A stretch of 8,104 nt of DNA from an uncultured Clostridia bacterium (GCA_937873555.1 CALMWN010000354.1:1-8104), one strand, 5' to 3'; shown: positions 1-6,352, numbered from the stretch's first letter. A program made the numbers and translations. The notes: generated from the letters alone by a model not told the origin.

Positions 1-41
1 ATCCACTCCCTGTACGATTTATGACCAATTTATAAAGTATC

Positions 42-377
42 CTACTGGGTTATGTCAAAAGTATAATTCTTGCCTGAGTTATTATCCCAGTTGTTGGCAC
101 AATCTTTAAAACAAACATTCATTGTGTCTGAATTCGTAACAGGAACAGTAGTTTCAAATCCAGTAGAAGTTCTTTGCATCCTGTAGTCATACAAGTAATC
201 CCATCTGTCTCCAAACCCTACATGTGCAAGAACATCAGAAGCACCGCTTTTTGCCAGTAATCCGTCATAAATCAATTTGACCTTTTCACCTGCAGATGGA
301 ATGGCAGGTGCGATAGTTACTCCATTAGTCATATATTCATTGTTGCGACTTAAACTTGCTTTGCTTGCCCTTGGCAT
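42..377 (-). CDS. Stand-alone starch-type carbohydrate-binding module protein (CBM25/CBM53-like)
   Basis: A 111-residue protein that is almost entirely one carbohydrate-binding domain (about residues 18-110). The pattern resembles the CBM25/CBM53 starch-binding families: a beta-sandwich opening with GEKVKLIYDGLL (30-41), a HVGFGDRW segment (52-59) with an aromatic that could contact sugar, and a closing NWDNN (96-100) followed by NYTFDI. Such modules bind alpha-glucans such as starch or glycogen; the actual ligand here is inference. No signal peptide, membrane segment or catalytic domain is visible, so the protein is probably cytoplasmic, where a glycogen-type polymer would be the likely target. 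The start is supported by a strong AAAGGAGGT site (387-395, minus strand) about 9 bases upstream. The polar first 17 residues (MPRASKASLSRNNEY...) look like an unstructured tail; Met16 is an alternative start but lacks such a good ribosome site. It is divergent from the nucleotidyltransferase gene. Family assignment is by motif recognition only. Confidence 0.72.
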   Translation of the reverse strand: MPRASKASLSRNNEYMTNGVTIAPAIPSAGEKVKLIYDGLLAKSGASDVLAHVGFGDRWDYLYDYRMQRTSTGFETTVPVTNSDTMNVCFKDCANNWDNNSGKNYTFDITQ

Positions 378-430
378 AATTTTGAAACCTCCTTTCGTAC
401 TTTTTTATTATTCGCAGCTGAATACTAAAA

Positions 431-459
431 AATACACCTGCTAAAAATACTCAATTCAA
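431..459 (-). promoter_or_regulatory. Candidate vegetative promoter of the carbohydrate-binding protein gene
   Basis: On the minus strand, TTGAAT (459-454) is followed after 17 bases by TGTATT (436-431), about 55 bases upstream of the start codon. The -35 box is reasonable and the -10 box matches only 4 of 6 positions, so this is weak support. Another TATAGA-like -10 lies farther upstream (around 470-476) without a clear -35 partner. Confidence 0.22.
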
Positions 460-520
460 GCGCAGTTTTTCTATAGTGCCCTCAATGTTATATTGTGGAA
501 TAATTCTTTTGTTTAATGTG

Positions 521-526
521 TATAAT
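521..526 (+). promoter_or_regulatory. Candidate -10 box (TATAAT) for the nucleotidyltransferase gene
   Basis: A perfect TATAAT preceded by TGTG, which resembles the Gram-positive TRTG extension but is shifted by one base from the ideal place. The closest -35-like hexamer, TTGTGG at 493-498, is 22 bases away, which is too far. It lies about 150 bases upstream of the start codon at 678. Confidence 0.35.
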
Positions 527-677
527 ATAACGGCCGAAAGGAGTTTCGACAATATTTCCGTATAAATGATAAAGGCAATTTCTATAAAAAAAACCATGGA
601 TTTTATTAAATGAATTAAAGACAGTTTTTAAACAAAAACTCTACTTATCAGAATTTACTACGAAAGGATGGAAATAA

Positions 678-3140
678 ATGAAAGCTGTTATCATGGCGGG
701 TGGCGAAGGTACACGGTTGAGGCCGCTTACATGCAATCAGCCCAAACCAATGGTTCCGGTTGGAAACAAGCCTGTTATGGAACATATTGTGGAACTGCTC
801 AATAAGCACAACATCAGGGACGTTGCTGTAACACTCCAATATATGCCTGAATTGATAAAAGAATATTTTAATGACGGCAGTGAATTCGGAATAAAGATGA
901 AATATTATGTTGAGGATACACCCCTTGGAACTGCAGGGAGTGTTAAAAATGCGGAGGATTTCCTGGATGACACTTTTCTGGTCATAAGCGGAGATGCATT
1001 AACGGATGCAGACTTAAGCAAGGCATTGGAATTTCATTACAACAGGGGGGCGATGGCTACCCTTGTGCTGAAAAAGGTTGACATTCCGCTTGAGTATGGG
1101 GTAGTCGTTACTGATAAAGACGGCAGGATAACCCGCTTTGTAGAAAAACCCAGCTGGGGCGAGGTTTTCAGTGATACTGTGAATACCGGCATATATATAC
1201 TGTCACCTGAAGTACTGAAGTATTTTAAAAGGGGTGAAATGTTCGATTTCAGCAAGGATCTTTTTCCAATACTTATGAGAGAGGAAAAACCCATGTTTGG
1301 CTATGTCATTCAGGATTACTGGTGCGATATAGGAGATTTGAAGGCATATATACAAGCCCACACCGACATCATGGATGGGAATGTCAGAGTAAATATAGGA
1401 GGTAGTGAAATAAAGGATAAAATATGGGTAGGTGAAGGCACCGAGCTGGAAGATAATGTGGTCCTGCAAGGACCCTGCATTATTGGAAGGAATACACGGA
1501 TAAAAAAGGATTGTATGATAGGTGCATATACGGTAATCGGCGATTACGACATAATAGGTGAACGCAGCGGTTTAAAGCGAAGTATTGTATGGAGAAACTG
1601 CATAATTGACAGGAATGTACAGCTTAGAGGAAGTATAGTCTGCAACAAGGTACACCTTAAAGATAATGTTTCATCCTTTGAGCAATCCGTGATAGGCGAT
1701 GATACTGTCATCAAGCAAAACGCCGTAGTCAAACCAAATATCAAGATTTGGCCCAATAAAATCATAGATACAGGGGCAGAGGTCAATTCAAACCTGGTCT
1801 GGGGATCCAAATTCACACGTTCCATTTTTGGGAACAGAGGAATAGCAGGAGAAATCAATGTGGATATAACGCCGGAATTTGCTTCAAAACTGGGAGCAGC
1901 CTACGGTGCAATTTTCAAAGGAAAAGGAAAGGCTGCCATAAGCTGTGATGACTCAAGTGCTGCACAAATGTTGAAGATTTCATTTATATCAGGACTTTTA
2001 TCTACGGGCATGGAAATTTATGATTTTGGAAAAATGCTGCTTCCGATAACCAGGTCTGCCATAAGATTCTACAAGGCTGACGGGGGAATTCACATAAGTA
2101 CGTGCATCGACGATGCAGGAAGGCTGTTTGTGGATTTCCTGGATAAGTTAGGCAGCAATATAGACAGAAATACCGAAAGGAAGATAGAAAATGCTTTTGT
2201 CAGGGAGGATTTCAGCAGATGTGAAGGGGATTGCATAAAGGAAATAAAGCATATACCTGATTACAGCAGCTTCTATCTTAGGAATGTAGTCAACAATGTA
2301 AAATCAAAAGCTATAAAATATAATATTGCGTTGAATTCACGTTCCGGATTTATTGCGAATACAATGTCCAAACTGCTGACTGAATTGGGCTGCAATGTTG
2401 AAACAACCAGCTTGCGGTTTTTTAATACAAAAACAATGCATCAGAGCATGACTTCAAATGATGTGAAATTTTTTACAAGCCATATCAAAATGGGTAATTT
2501 CAACCTTGGCGTTTCAATTGAAGATACCTCTGAAAAAATGATGCTGGTTGACAATAAGGGAAGGATTGTCACAGAAGACATGTTTATTGCACTTGTTTCG
2601 ATAATAATGCTGAAAAGTGTTCAGGGAGGTACGGTAGTGGTACCCATTTCGGCGACACACATGGTGGATAGGCTTGCAGGGGAAAACAACGGAAGGGTAA
2701 TCAGGACCAAAACCTCAAGGCAGGATCTTATGGGCAAGCTGCTTGGAAATGAAACAAAAGAGGAATTGCTTGATCAGTTTACAATGCACTTTGATGCAAT
2801 GGCCGGACTTGTAAAGATATTGGACTTCATGGCCTTAAATAATTACAAGCTTTCGGAGCTCGTGGACATGATTCCCGATATTCATATAAACAGGGCGGAG
2901 GTTGAATGCCCCTGGAGTGCAAAGGGCAAGGTGATCAGACAGATAATACAGGAAAACAATGGGGAGCATATTGAAACAATGGAGGGAGTGAAAATATTCC
3001 AGAAGGATGGATGGGTGCTAGTATTACCTGATGAGGAACAACCTGTATGCAAGGTAATTTGCGAAAGCTATTCGACCGAATTTGCAGAAGAACTGACAAA
3101 TATTTATGCCAATAAAATAAGGGAAATCAGTAGAAGCTAA
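678..3140 (+). CDS. Sugar-1-phosphate nucleotidyltransferase (mannose-1-phosphate guanylyltransferase-type) with beta-helix and degenerate phosphomannomutase-like domain
   Basis: An 820-residue fusion protein. Residues 1-235 form a nucleotidyltransferase joining a sugar 1-phosphate to a nucleoside triphosphate: GGEGTRLRPLT (8-18), PKPM (22-25), GDALTD (105-110), VEKP (155-158), NTGIYIL (169-175) and DIGD (217-220) are all present, so this half looks active. GDP-mannose or another NDP-hexose for cell-surface glycans is the likely product; the substrate cannot be fixed from motifs. Residues about 250-370 are hexapeptide-like repeats of a left-handed beta-helix. Residues about 376-820 follow the phosphomannomutase/phosphoglucomutase plan (FGNRGIAG at 384-391, then ITPEFASKLGAAYG), but the four catalytic loops have diverged: the phosphoserine loop reads ISTCIDD (473-479), the metal loop EDTSEK (615-620), the sugar-binding loop lacks GExSGH (699-710), and the phosphate loop reads LPDEEQP (783-789). 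The mutase half is therefore probably structural or regulatory. An AAAGGA site at 664-669 supports the ATG at 678. It appears monocistronic, ending at a terminator. Confidence 0.88.
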   Translation: MKAVIMAGGEGTRLRPLTCNQPKPMVPVGNKPVMEHIVELLNKHNIRDVAVTLQYMPELIKEYFNDGSEFGIKMKYYVEDTPLGTAGSVKNAEDFLDDTFLVISGDALTDADLSKALEFHYNRGAMATLVLKKVDIPLEYGVVVTDKDGRITRFVEKPSWGEVFSDTVNTGIYILSPEVLKYFKRGEMFDFSKDLFPILMREEKPMFGYVIQDYWCDIGDLKAYIQAHTDIMDGNVRVNIGGSEIKDKIWVGEGTELEDNVVLQGPCIIGRNTRIKKDCMIGAYTVIGDYDIIGERSGLKRSIVWRNCIIDRNVQLRGSIVCNKVHLKDNVSSFEQSVIGDDTVIKQNAVVKPNIKIWPNKIIDTGAEVNSNLVWGSKFTRSIFGNRGIAGEINVDITPEFASKLGAAYGAIFKGKGKAAISCDDSSAAQMLKISFISGLLSTGMEIYDFGKMLLPITRSAIRFYKADGGIHISTCIDDAGRLFVDFLDKLGSNIDRNTERKIENAFVREDFSRCEGDCIKEIKHIPDYSSFYLRNVVNNVKSKAIKYNIALNSRSGFIANTMSKLLTELGCNVETTSLRFFNTKTMHQSMTSNDVKFFTSHIKMGNFNLGVSIEDTSEKMMLVDNKGRIVTEDMFIALVSIIMLKSVQGGTVVVPISATHMVDRLAGENNGRVIRTKTSRQDLMGKLLGNETKEELLDQFTMHFDAMAGLVKILDFMALNNYKLSELVDMIPDIHINRAEVECPWSAKGKVIRQIIQENNGEHIETMEGVKIFQKDGWVLVLPDEEQPVCKVICESYSTEFAEELTNIYANKIREISRS

Positions 3141-3145
3141 CAGCT

Positions 3146-3248
3146 ATACGATTTATGATAAATCTTGGCTTATATCTAATCGTGAAAAGCTTCAATTCAC
3201 GATTAGATATAAGCTTCCTTATCTAAGACATAAATCATAAACTATGCA
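3146..3248. repeat. About 100-base imperfect palindromic element with a perfect 19-bp core stem
   Basis: The core is GCTTATATCTAATCGTGAA (3168-3186) and its exact reverse complement (3196-3214), separated by 9 bases. Outside it the symmetry continues imperfectly: TTTATGAT at 3152-3159 pairs with ATCATAAA at 3234-3241, TCTT at 3163-3166 pairs with AAGA at 3225-3228, and the ends TATA/TATG are also roughly complementary. No T tract follows the core stem, so it is a poor intrinsic terminator. The length, position between genes and extended symmetry suit a small palindromic repeat of MITE or REP type, but no target duplication is obvious. The 12-mer TACGATTTATGA at its left end (3147-3158) also occurs at 13-24. 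Confidence 0.55.
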
Positions 3249-3256
3249 AAACATAA

Positions 3257-3292
3257 GGAGGATAACCTGTCAGGTTGTCCTCCCTGCTTTTT
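3257..3292 (+). terminator. Intrinsic terminator between convergent genes, probably acting on both strands
   Basis: The stem GGAGGATAACC (3257-3267) pairs with GGTTGTCCTCC (3273-3283) around a 5-base loop. The pairing contains one T-G wobble on the plus strand. CTGC and five T residues (3288-3292) follow on the plus strand, ending the nucleotidyltransferase transcript. On the minus strand the same hairpin is followed by TTATGTTTT, so it could also stop transcription of the convergent 119-residue gene, although the wobble becomes an A-C mismatch there. Confidence 0.75.
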
Positions 3293-3322
3293 CAAATACA
3301 TAAAATCTTTCAAATTTGCAAG

Positions 3323-3682
3323 TTATATTTCACCTATCGAATCATAGGTTTCCTCAATCTCGGGTTCAAAATAAAAATCTATGAACAGGGCATATTCAGG
3401 TTTGATTTCCCCAGCTTTTACAGGCTTTGTAAAGAATGCAATCCTGCACTCGAAATCAGGCTCTTTGACTCCGTCCCTTGCCTTTCTGTCACATGCAAGT
3501 CCATCAATCCTGTAGATTCCGTGTTTTTTAAGTTGTTCAATATACCAATCCAGTTCATCCTGGTTATCCACATCAACACATGGAATTTTTCCGTTTTTCA
3601 TTTCAGTGATTATTTCTTCAGTCTCTCCTGTTTGATACCTGGTTTCTCTAAAAAAATATGAATCTCCTCTGCTTGTCAACAT
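3323..3682 (-). CDS. Hypothetical protein, 119 residues, acidic
   Basis: I do not recognise this family. It is a small soluble protein without signal peptide or membrane segment. It is rich in Asp and Glu, especially at the C-terminus (EPEIEETYDSIGEI), with a likely helix at DELDWYIEQLKKHG (about 42-55) followed by a strand-like YRIDGLACD and another at ECRIAFF. The ATG at 3682 is preceded by a GGGGGT site (minus strand, near 3690-3695). The opposite strand holds a slightly longer open frame, 3275-3661, but that translation is a Phe/Ser/Ile-rich antisense artefact whose start falls inside the terminator stem, so the minus frame is preferred. The gene lies 173 bases downstream of another minus-strand hypothetical, and they might share a transcript. 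Its end converges on the terminator near 3257-3283. Confidence 0.65.
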   Translation of the reverse strand: MLTSRGDSYFFRETRYQTGETEEIITEMKNGKIPCVDVDNQDELDWYIEQLKKHGIYRIDGLACDRKARDGVKEPDFECRIAFFTKPVKAGEIKPEYALFIDFYFEPEIEETYDSIGEI

Positions 3683-3705
3683 GATAATACCCCCGTTTAT
3701 TTTAG

Positions 3706-3741
3706 ACGGAACCGTTTTTATTTATATGAATGCGGTTCTGT
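3706..3741. repeat. Inverted repeat upstream of the 119-residue hypothetical gene
   Basis: ACGGAACCG (3706-3714) can pair with CGGTTCTGT (3733-3741), nine pairs with one G-T wobble, around an 18-base AT-rich loop. It lies 24-59 bases upstream of the start at 3682 and no T run follows on either strand, so it is not a normal terminator. It could be an operator or a leader hairpin. The loop contains a TATAAA on the minus strand (about 3720-3725), which may be a -10 box, but no -35 partner is convincing. Confidence 0.3.
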
Positions 3742-3855
3742 TCATCCGGTAAATACTGTAATGCTCCTTATTGCCTGCCGGCATCCATGATATTTTATAC
3801 CAACATAATAATTTTTTAAAGCAGTTTTTATAGTTTTAAAGGCGTTCACTGCAAA

Positions 3856-4533
3856 CTACTCCAATATATCAATGGAAGGAAACGCTGTGTTGCCTCCTTC
3901 AACATATCCGAAATCTGGAGGATTACCTGCTGACTTTTTGCCAGCATCCAAATGAGCATCCTTGACATAACGGAAGCTGTCCTCATAGTCTGCTACAGCA
4001 TTTAAAAAATCCTGGTCATTACTTCTTGTAAAACATGAGAAAATTATATCATCCGTATAATCATCAAAGTAGTTTGTAAGGAAAAACCCACCGACTCTCA
4101 GGTCAGTAAGGCCCTTAAAGAAGTTTCTTGCAGAGGTCAGACCTATGTCAATGATTTGCAAAAAATCATAAGTCACGATATCATAGCTGCAATTTGACCT
4201 CAAAACATTCATATTGCCGACATCAATGCCGGCATATGTCCTGATGCCGTATTTGAAAAGTTCTTCCTGAATCAGAGTCCTGCAGATGTAATGTTTTTCA
4301 GTTTCATGCCTTAATTTCCTGTATCTTTCGGAAAAAAAGCTCTCATCAAAGTCCTTTATAGTCCTGCTGAGAACATATTCACTTTGCATAAGGAGACCGC
4401 TGTCTGCAAGGTATTTAAGGAAATTGAAGTCTCTTTCACCGCCGCTGTGAGCTTTTGAATTTTCAAGAACAATATCGAATTCCAAAGTTTTATTACTGCT
4501 TTTAAGGATATCCTGAAAGCTGACATTTGACAT
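3856..4533 (-). CDS. Hypothetical protein, 225 residues, weakly methyltransferase-like
   Basis: Unrecognised soluble protein with no signal peptide or membrane helix. Residues about 98-157 have the rhythm of the second half of a Rossmann-type methyltransferase: IRTYAGIDVGNMN (97-109) with an acidic strand end, YDIVTYDFLQIIDIG (117-131), and DLRVGGFFLTNYF (144-156), which resembles the usual LKPGG strand. The glycine-rich SAM-binding motif expected earlier is not visible; the N-terminal part has only SGGERDFNFLKYL (30-42). It could be a divergent or inactive relative, or something unrelated, so I assign no function. The C-terminus (about 195-225) is Gly/Pro-rich and probably flexible. The start is set by AAAGGAG (minus strand, about 4541-4547), 7 bases upstream. 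The gene is divergent from the DUF881 pair and upstream of the 119-residue hypothetical. No clear terminator follows it. Confidence 0.72.
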   Translation of the reverse strand: MSNVSFQDILKSSNKTLEFDIVLENSKAHSGGERDFNFLKYLADSGLLMQSEYVLSRTIKDFDESFFSERYRKLRHETEKHYICRTLIQEELFKYGIRTYAGIDVGNMNVLRSNCSYDIVTYDFLQIIDIGLTSARNFFKGLTDLRVGGFFLTNYFDDYTDDIIFSCFTRSNDQDFLNAVADYEDSFRYVKDAHLDAGKKSAGNPPDFGYVEGGNTAFPSIDILE

Positions 4534-4563
4534 AGTATCACTCCTTTATTATATTTCCCGTTT

Positions 4564-4572
4564 TATAGTATG
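4564..4572 (-). promoter_or_regulatory. Candidate -10 element, sporulation-sigma-like, for the 225-residue gene
   Basis: CATACTATA on the minus strand about 30 bases upstream of the start codon matches the -10 consensus of late sporulation sigma factors (CATnMTA for sigma F/G, CATAnnnTA for sigma K) and overlaps a TATAAA that could serve the vegetative sigma factor. I could not find a matching -35 at the right distance, so this is a weak call. Confidence 0.22.
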
Positions 4573-4623
4573 TCCTGTTTCAAATAAAAAATTTTCGCAG
4601 GGTAAATAATAGAGTGGAAGAAA

Positions 4624-4701
4624 TTGACTCGTGCGGCAATAAAAGAAGTATGCTATCACTTGAAATAAGGTTGTTAAAAAAGTAGAATTAATATGTATAG
4701 T
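4624..4701 (+). promoter_or_regulatory. Candidate promoters for the DUF881 gene pair
   Basis: Two imperfect options exist. TTGACT (4624-4629) with TATGCT (4649-4654) has a long 19-base spacer. TTGTTA (4671-4676) with TGTATA (4694-4699, 17-base spacer) or TATAGT (4696-4701, 19-base spacer) lies close to the gene. If the second is used, transcription would begin after the upstream in-frame ATG at 4693, which agrees with translation starting at 4726. Confidence 0.27.
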
Positions 4702-4725
4702 ATTAATTTTATTGTTGGAGTTTTT

Positions 4726-5454
4726 ATGAGCCGTATAGATAAAAGAATAATTATGGTAATAATTTTCATAATACTTGGAACAGCAATTGCACTGCAGTTC
4801 AGGAGCACTCTTGCCGCCAACAGGCAAAAGGCTTCTGCTGCAGTTGACGTGGAAAAATTGAAGAAGCAGTTAAACGATGAGAGAAATGTGGGAAAAGGAC
4901 TGAAAGACCAGATAAATGAATTGGAAAAAAAGAAGGAAGAGAGTCTGAAACAAGATGTAAACAGTACCGGAAGCGAATATTTGAAGAAACAGAAGGAAAT
5001 TCTTGATTATGTCAAACTGATTTCGGGAATGACCGATGTTAAAGGGCCGGGAATAATCATTAAGCTTAATGACGCGCTTCTGAAAAAAAACGAGATGCAG
5101 GATGCAAATTACTTCATTATTCATGACAGCGATATTATAAAAATCGTTAATGAGCTGAAAAAAGCTGGAGCACAGGCAATATCCATCAATGATGAAAGAA
5201 TAGTCTCGATAAGCGAACAGGTATGTGCAGGCCCTACAATCCGTATTAACCGCAACAGACATCCTGTTCCATTTGAAATAAAAGCAATAGGGGATCCAGA
5301 TGCAATGTACAGAGCGGTTGATAAAAGCGACAGGATGGCAATACTTAGGGGGCTTAAAATAAGGGTTGAAATGACTAGATCAAAAGAGATATTAATATCA
5401 AAGTTTAACAGCAACATTGAGAATTTTATTACTGGGCTGGAGGTAACAAACTGA
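4726..5454 (+). CDS. DUF881 family membrane-anchored coiled-coil protein (first of tandem pair)
   Basis: A 242-residue protein of the DUF881 family (related to Bacillus YlxW/YlxX), whose biochemical role is not established. Order: short basic N-terminus (MSRIDKR), one membrane helix (about 8-24), a charged coiled coil (about 42-75), then the conserved domain (about 95-222) with GMTDVKGPGIII (101-112), HDSDI (133-137), NELKKAGAQAISINDERIV (142-160) and PFEIKAIGDPD (182-192). This is the topology of a bitopic protein with its folded domain outside the membrane. The frame is open from an ATG at 4693, but the ATG at 4726 is preferred: TTGGAG (4715-4720) lies 5 bases ahead and the protein then starts directly before the membrane helix as in its neighbour. 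The stop codon overlaps the start of the next gene by one base. B. subtilis relatives sit beside division genes; here the neighbours are sporulation genes, so an envelope role is plausible but unproven. Confidence 0.87.
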   Translation: MSRIDKRIIMVIIFIILGTAIALQFRSTLAANRQKASAAVDVEKLKKQLNDERNVGKGLKDQINELEKKKEESLKQDVNSTGSEYLKKQKEILDYVKLISGMTDVKGPGIIIKLNDALLKKNEMQDANYFIIHDSDIIKIVNELKKAGAQAISINDERIVSISEQVCAGPTIRINRNRHPVPFEIKAIGDPDAMYRAVDKSDRMAILRGLKIRVEMTRSKEILISKFNSNIENFITGLEVTN

Positions 5455-6152
5455 TGAAGCTTGGAAGAAATATTGCAATCACAGTTGTTTGCATCATATT
5501 GGGAATGATAATAACCTGGCAGTATAAAAGCATCAGTTACAATCAGGCGGTTTCCTCTCTTGAGAATAAGAGGGCGGAAGAGCTGATGTCGGACTTGCTT
5601 AATGAAAAGAAGAACAATGAAAATTTAAGGAAAAAGTATGAGGAACTGGACCAGGATTACAGAAAAATCCTGGATACACGGGGACAGGCTGATGAGACCG
5701 CAAAGGCATTGGGAAAGGAAATTGAAAAGACCAGGCTTATTGCGGGACTGACGGACGTAAAAGGAAGGGGAATAATCATAACTCTTGATAATAATGGTTT
5801 TTCACATGTCATTGAGAGCGATATACTGAACATTCTAAATGAGTTGAAAGCCAGTGATGCACAGGCGATATCGGTGAATGATGAGAGGATAGTCGCCATG
5901 TCGGAAGTCCGGGAAGCCGGCAGGTTTATTATGATAAATGGAAAACAAATGCTTCCTCCATTTGTGATAAAAGCCATAGCGGATCCCGACAAACTTGAAA
6001 ATTCCGTTAAAATAATGGGAGGAGTAGTGGAAAGGCTTGGAGATTACCTGAAGGTTAAAATAGAAAAGTCGGACAATATAGCAATACCAAAAATCAAAGA
6101 TGATGGATTCGTACTTAGATACAATTTACTGACTCCCGTAAACCCTAAATGA
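5454..6152 (+). CDS. DUF881 family membrane-anchored coiled-coil protein (second of tandem pair)
   Basis: A 232-residue paralogue of the preceding protein with the same plan: membrane helix at about 8-22, Glu/Lys-rich coiled coil at about 35-75, and a DUF881 domain from about 92. Shared signatures include GLTDVKGRGIII (98-109), ESDILNILNELK (121-132), DAQAISVNDERIVAMSE (135-151) and PFVIKAIADPD (169-179). The C-terminal tail (about 205-232) differs from the paralogue. Its ATG shares one base with the TGA of the first gene and a GGAGGT site (5439-5444) lies inside the end of that gene, a layout typical of translational coupling, so both proteins are probably made together and may form a heteromer (inference). 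A strong terminator about 65 bases after the stop ends the unit. Confidence 0.88.
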   Translation: MKLGRNIAITVVCIILGMIITWQYKSISYNQAVSSLENKRAEELMSDLLNEKKNNENLRKKYEELDQDYRKILDTRGQADETAKALGKEIEKTRLIAGLTDVKGRGIIITLDNNGFSHVIESDILNILNELKASDAQAISVNDERIVAMSEVREAGRFIMINGKQMLPPFVIKAIADPDKLENSVKIMGGVVERLGDYLKVKIEKSDNIAIPKIKDDGFVLRYNLLTPVNPK

Positions 6153-6218
6153 GATTTGTGAAGCATGGAAGTCTGCAGGTCCATTATTGATCTATCGCAG
6201 GCAGCATTACCGACGCCC

Positions 6219-6273
6219 TAACCAATATAAGCTGAATTAAGTTATTAATTCAGCTTATATTGGTTATTTTTTT
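6219..6273 (+). terminator. Strong intrinsic terminator after the DUF881 pair
   Basis: A perfect 22-bp stem: 6219-6240 (starting TAACCAATATAAGC) pairs with 6245-6266 around the four-base loop GTTA. Seven T residues follow immediately (6267-6273). It closes the DUF881 transcript and isolates the deacetylase gene, which must therefore have its own promoter in 6274-6407. Confidence 0.92.
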
Positions 6274-6352
6274 GTATTCAGAGCGATATAAATAATATAT
6301 GGATAAAGCTTAAAAGTCCTGAAATAGTGTACGAAGGAAAGAGGTTATTATT

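Larger units (their letters stand above)
378..677. other. 300-base divergent intergenic region with leader of the nucleotidyltransferase gene
   Basis: This AT-rich spacer holds the promoters of two divergent genes. On the plus strand a perfect TATAAT lies at 521-526, with no good -35 at normal spacing. Just after the predicted transcription start is a small hairpin, CGAAA-GGAG-TTTCG (535-548). A second weak AT-only hairpin, AGTTTTT/AAAAACT, lies at 623-640 and is not followed by a T tract. If the -10 box is right, the messenger has a leader of about 145 bases. I see no recognisable riboswitch core. A 15-codon ATG frame at 567 has no ribosome site and I do not regard it as a gene. Confidence 0.5.

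Noticed and set aside
527..677. Riboswitch in the long leader of the nucleotidyltransferase gene
   Set aside because: No conserved core of a known class (for example cyclic-di-GMP, TPP, SAM) could be recognised; only a small hairpin and AT-rich sequence are seen.
3168..3214. The 19-bp perfect stem as the terminator of the nucleotidyltransferase gene
   Set aside because: It is AT-rich and followed by TTCCTTATC, without a T tract; the GC-richer hairpin at 3257-3283 with TTTTT is the better terminator.
3275..3661. 128-residue open frame on the plus strand opposite the 119-residue hypothetical gene
   Set aside because: Its start lies inside the terminator hairpin, it has no ribosome site, and the translation is rich in Phe, Ser, Ile and Cys, as expected of an antisense shadow. 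The minus-strand frame has a ribosome site and normal composition.
3790..3855. Terminator after the 225-residue gene
   Set aside because: Only a 5-bp GCAGT/ACTGC pairing with a long loop can be drawn, followed by a mixed A/T stretch; too weak to call.
4693..4725. Extended start of the first DUF881 protein at the ATG at 4693
   Set aside because: No ribosome site precedes it, it overlaps a possible -10 box, and the ATG at 4726 has TTGGAG at proper distance and gives the family-like N-terminus.
4549..4827. 92-residue minus-strand open frame across the divergent promoter region
   Set aside because: It overlaps the start and membrane helix of the first DUF881 gene, lacks a ribosome site, and has low-complexity Asn/Tyr-rich translation.
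6274..6352. Promoter of the deacetylase gene
   Set aside because: One must exist after the strong terminator, but TTGTAT (6272-6277) has no -10 box at acceptable spacing, and no sigma E or sigma G pattern fits well enough to place it.
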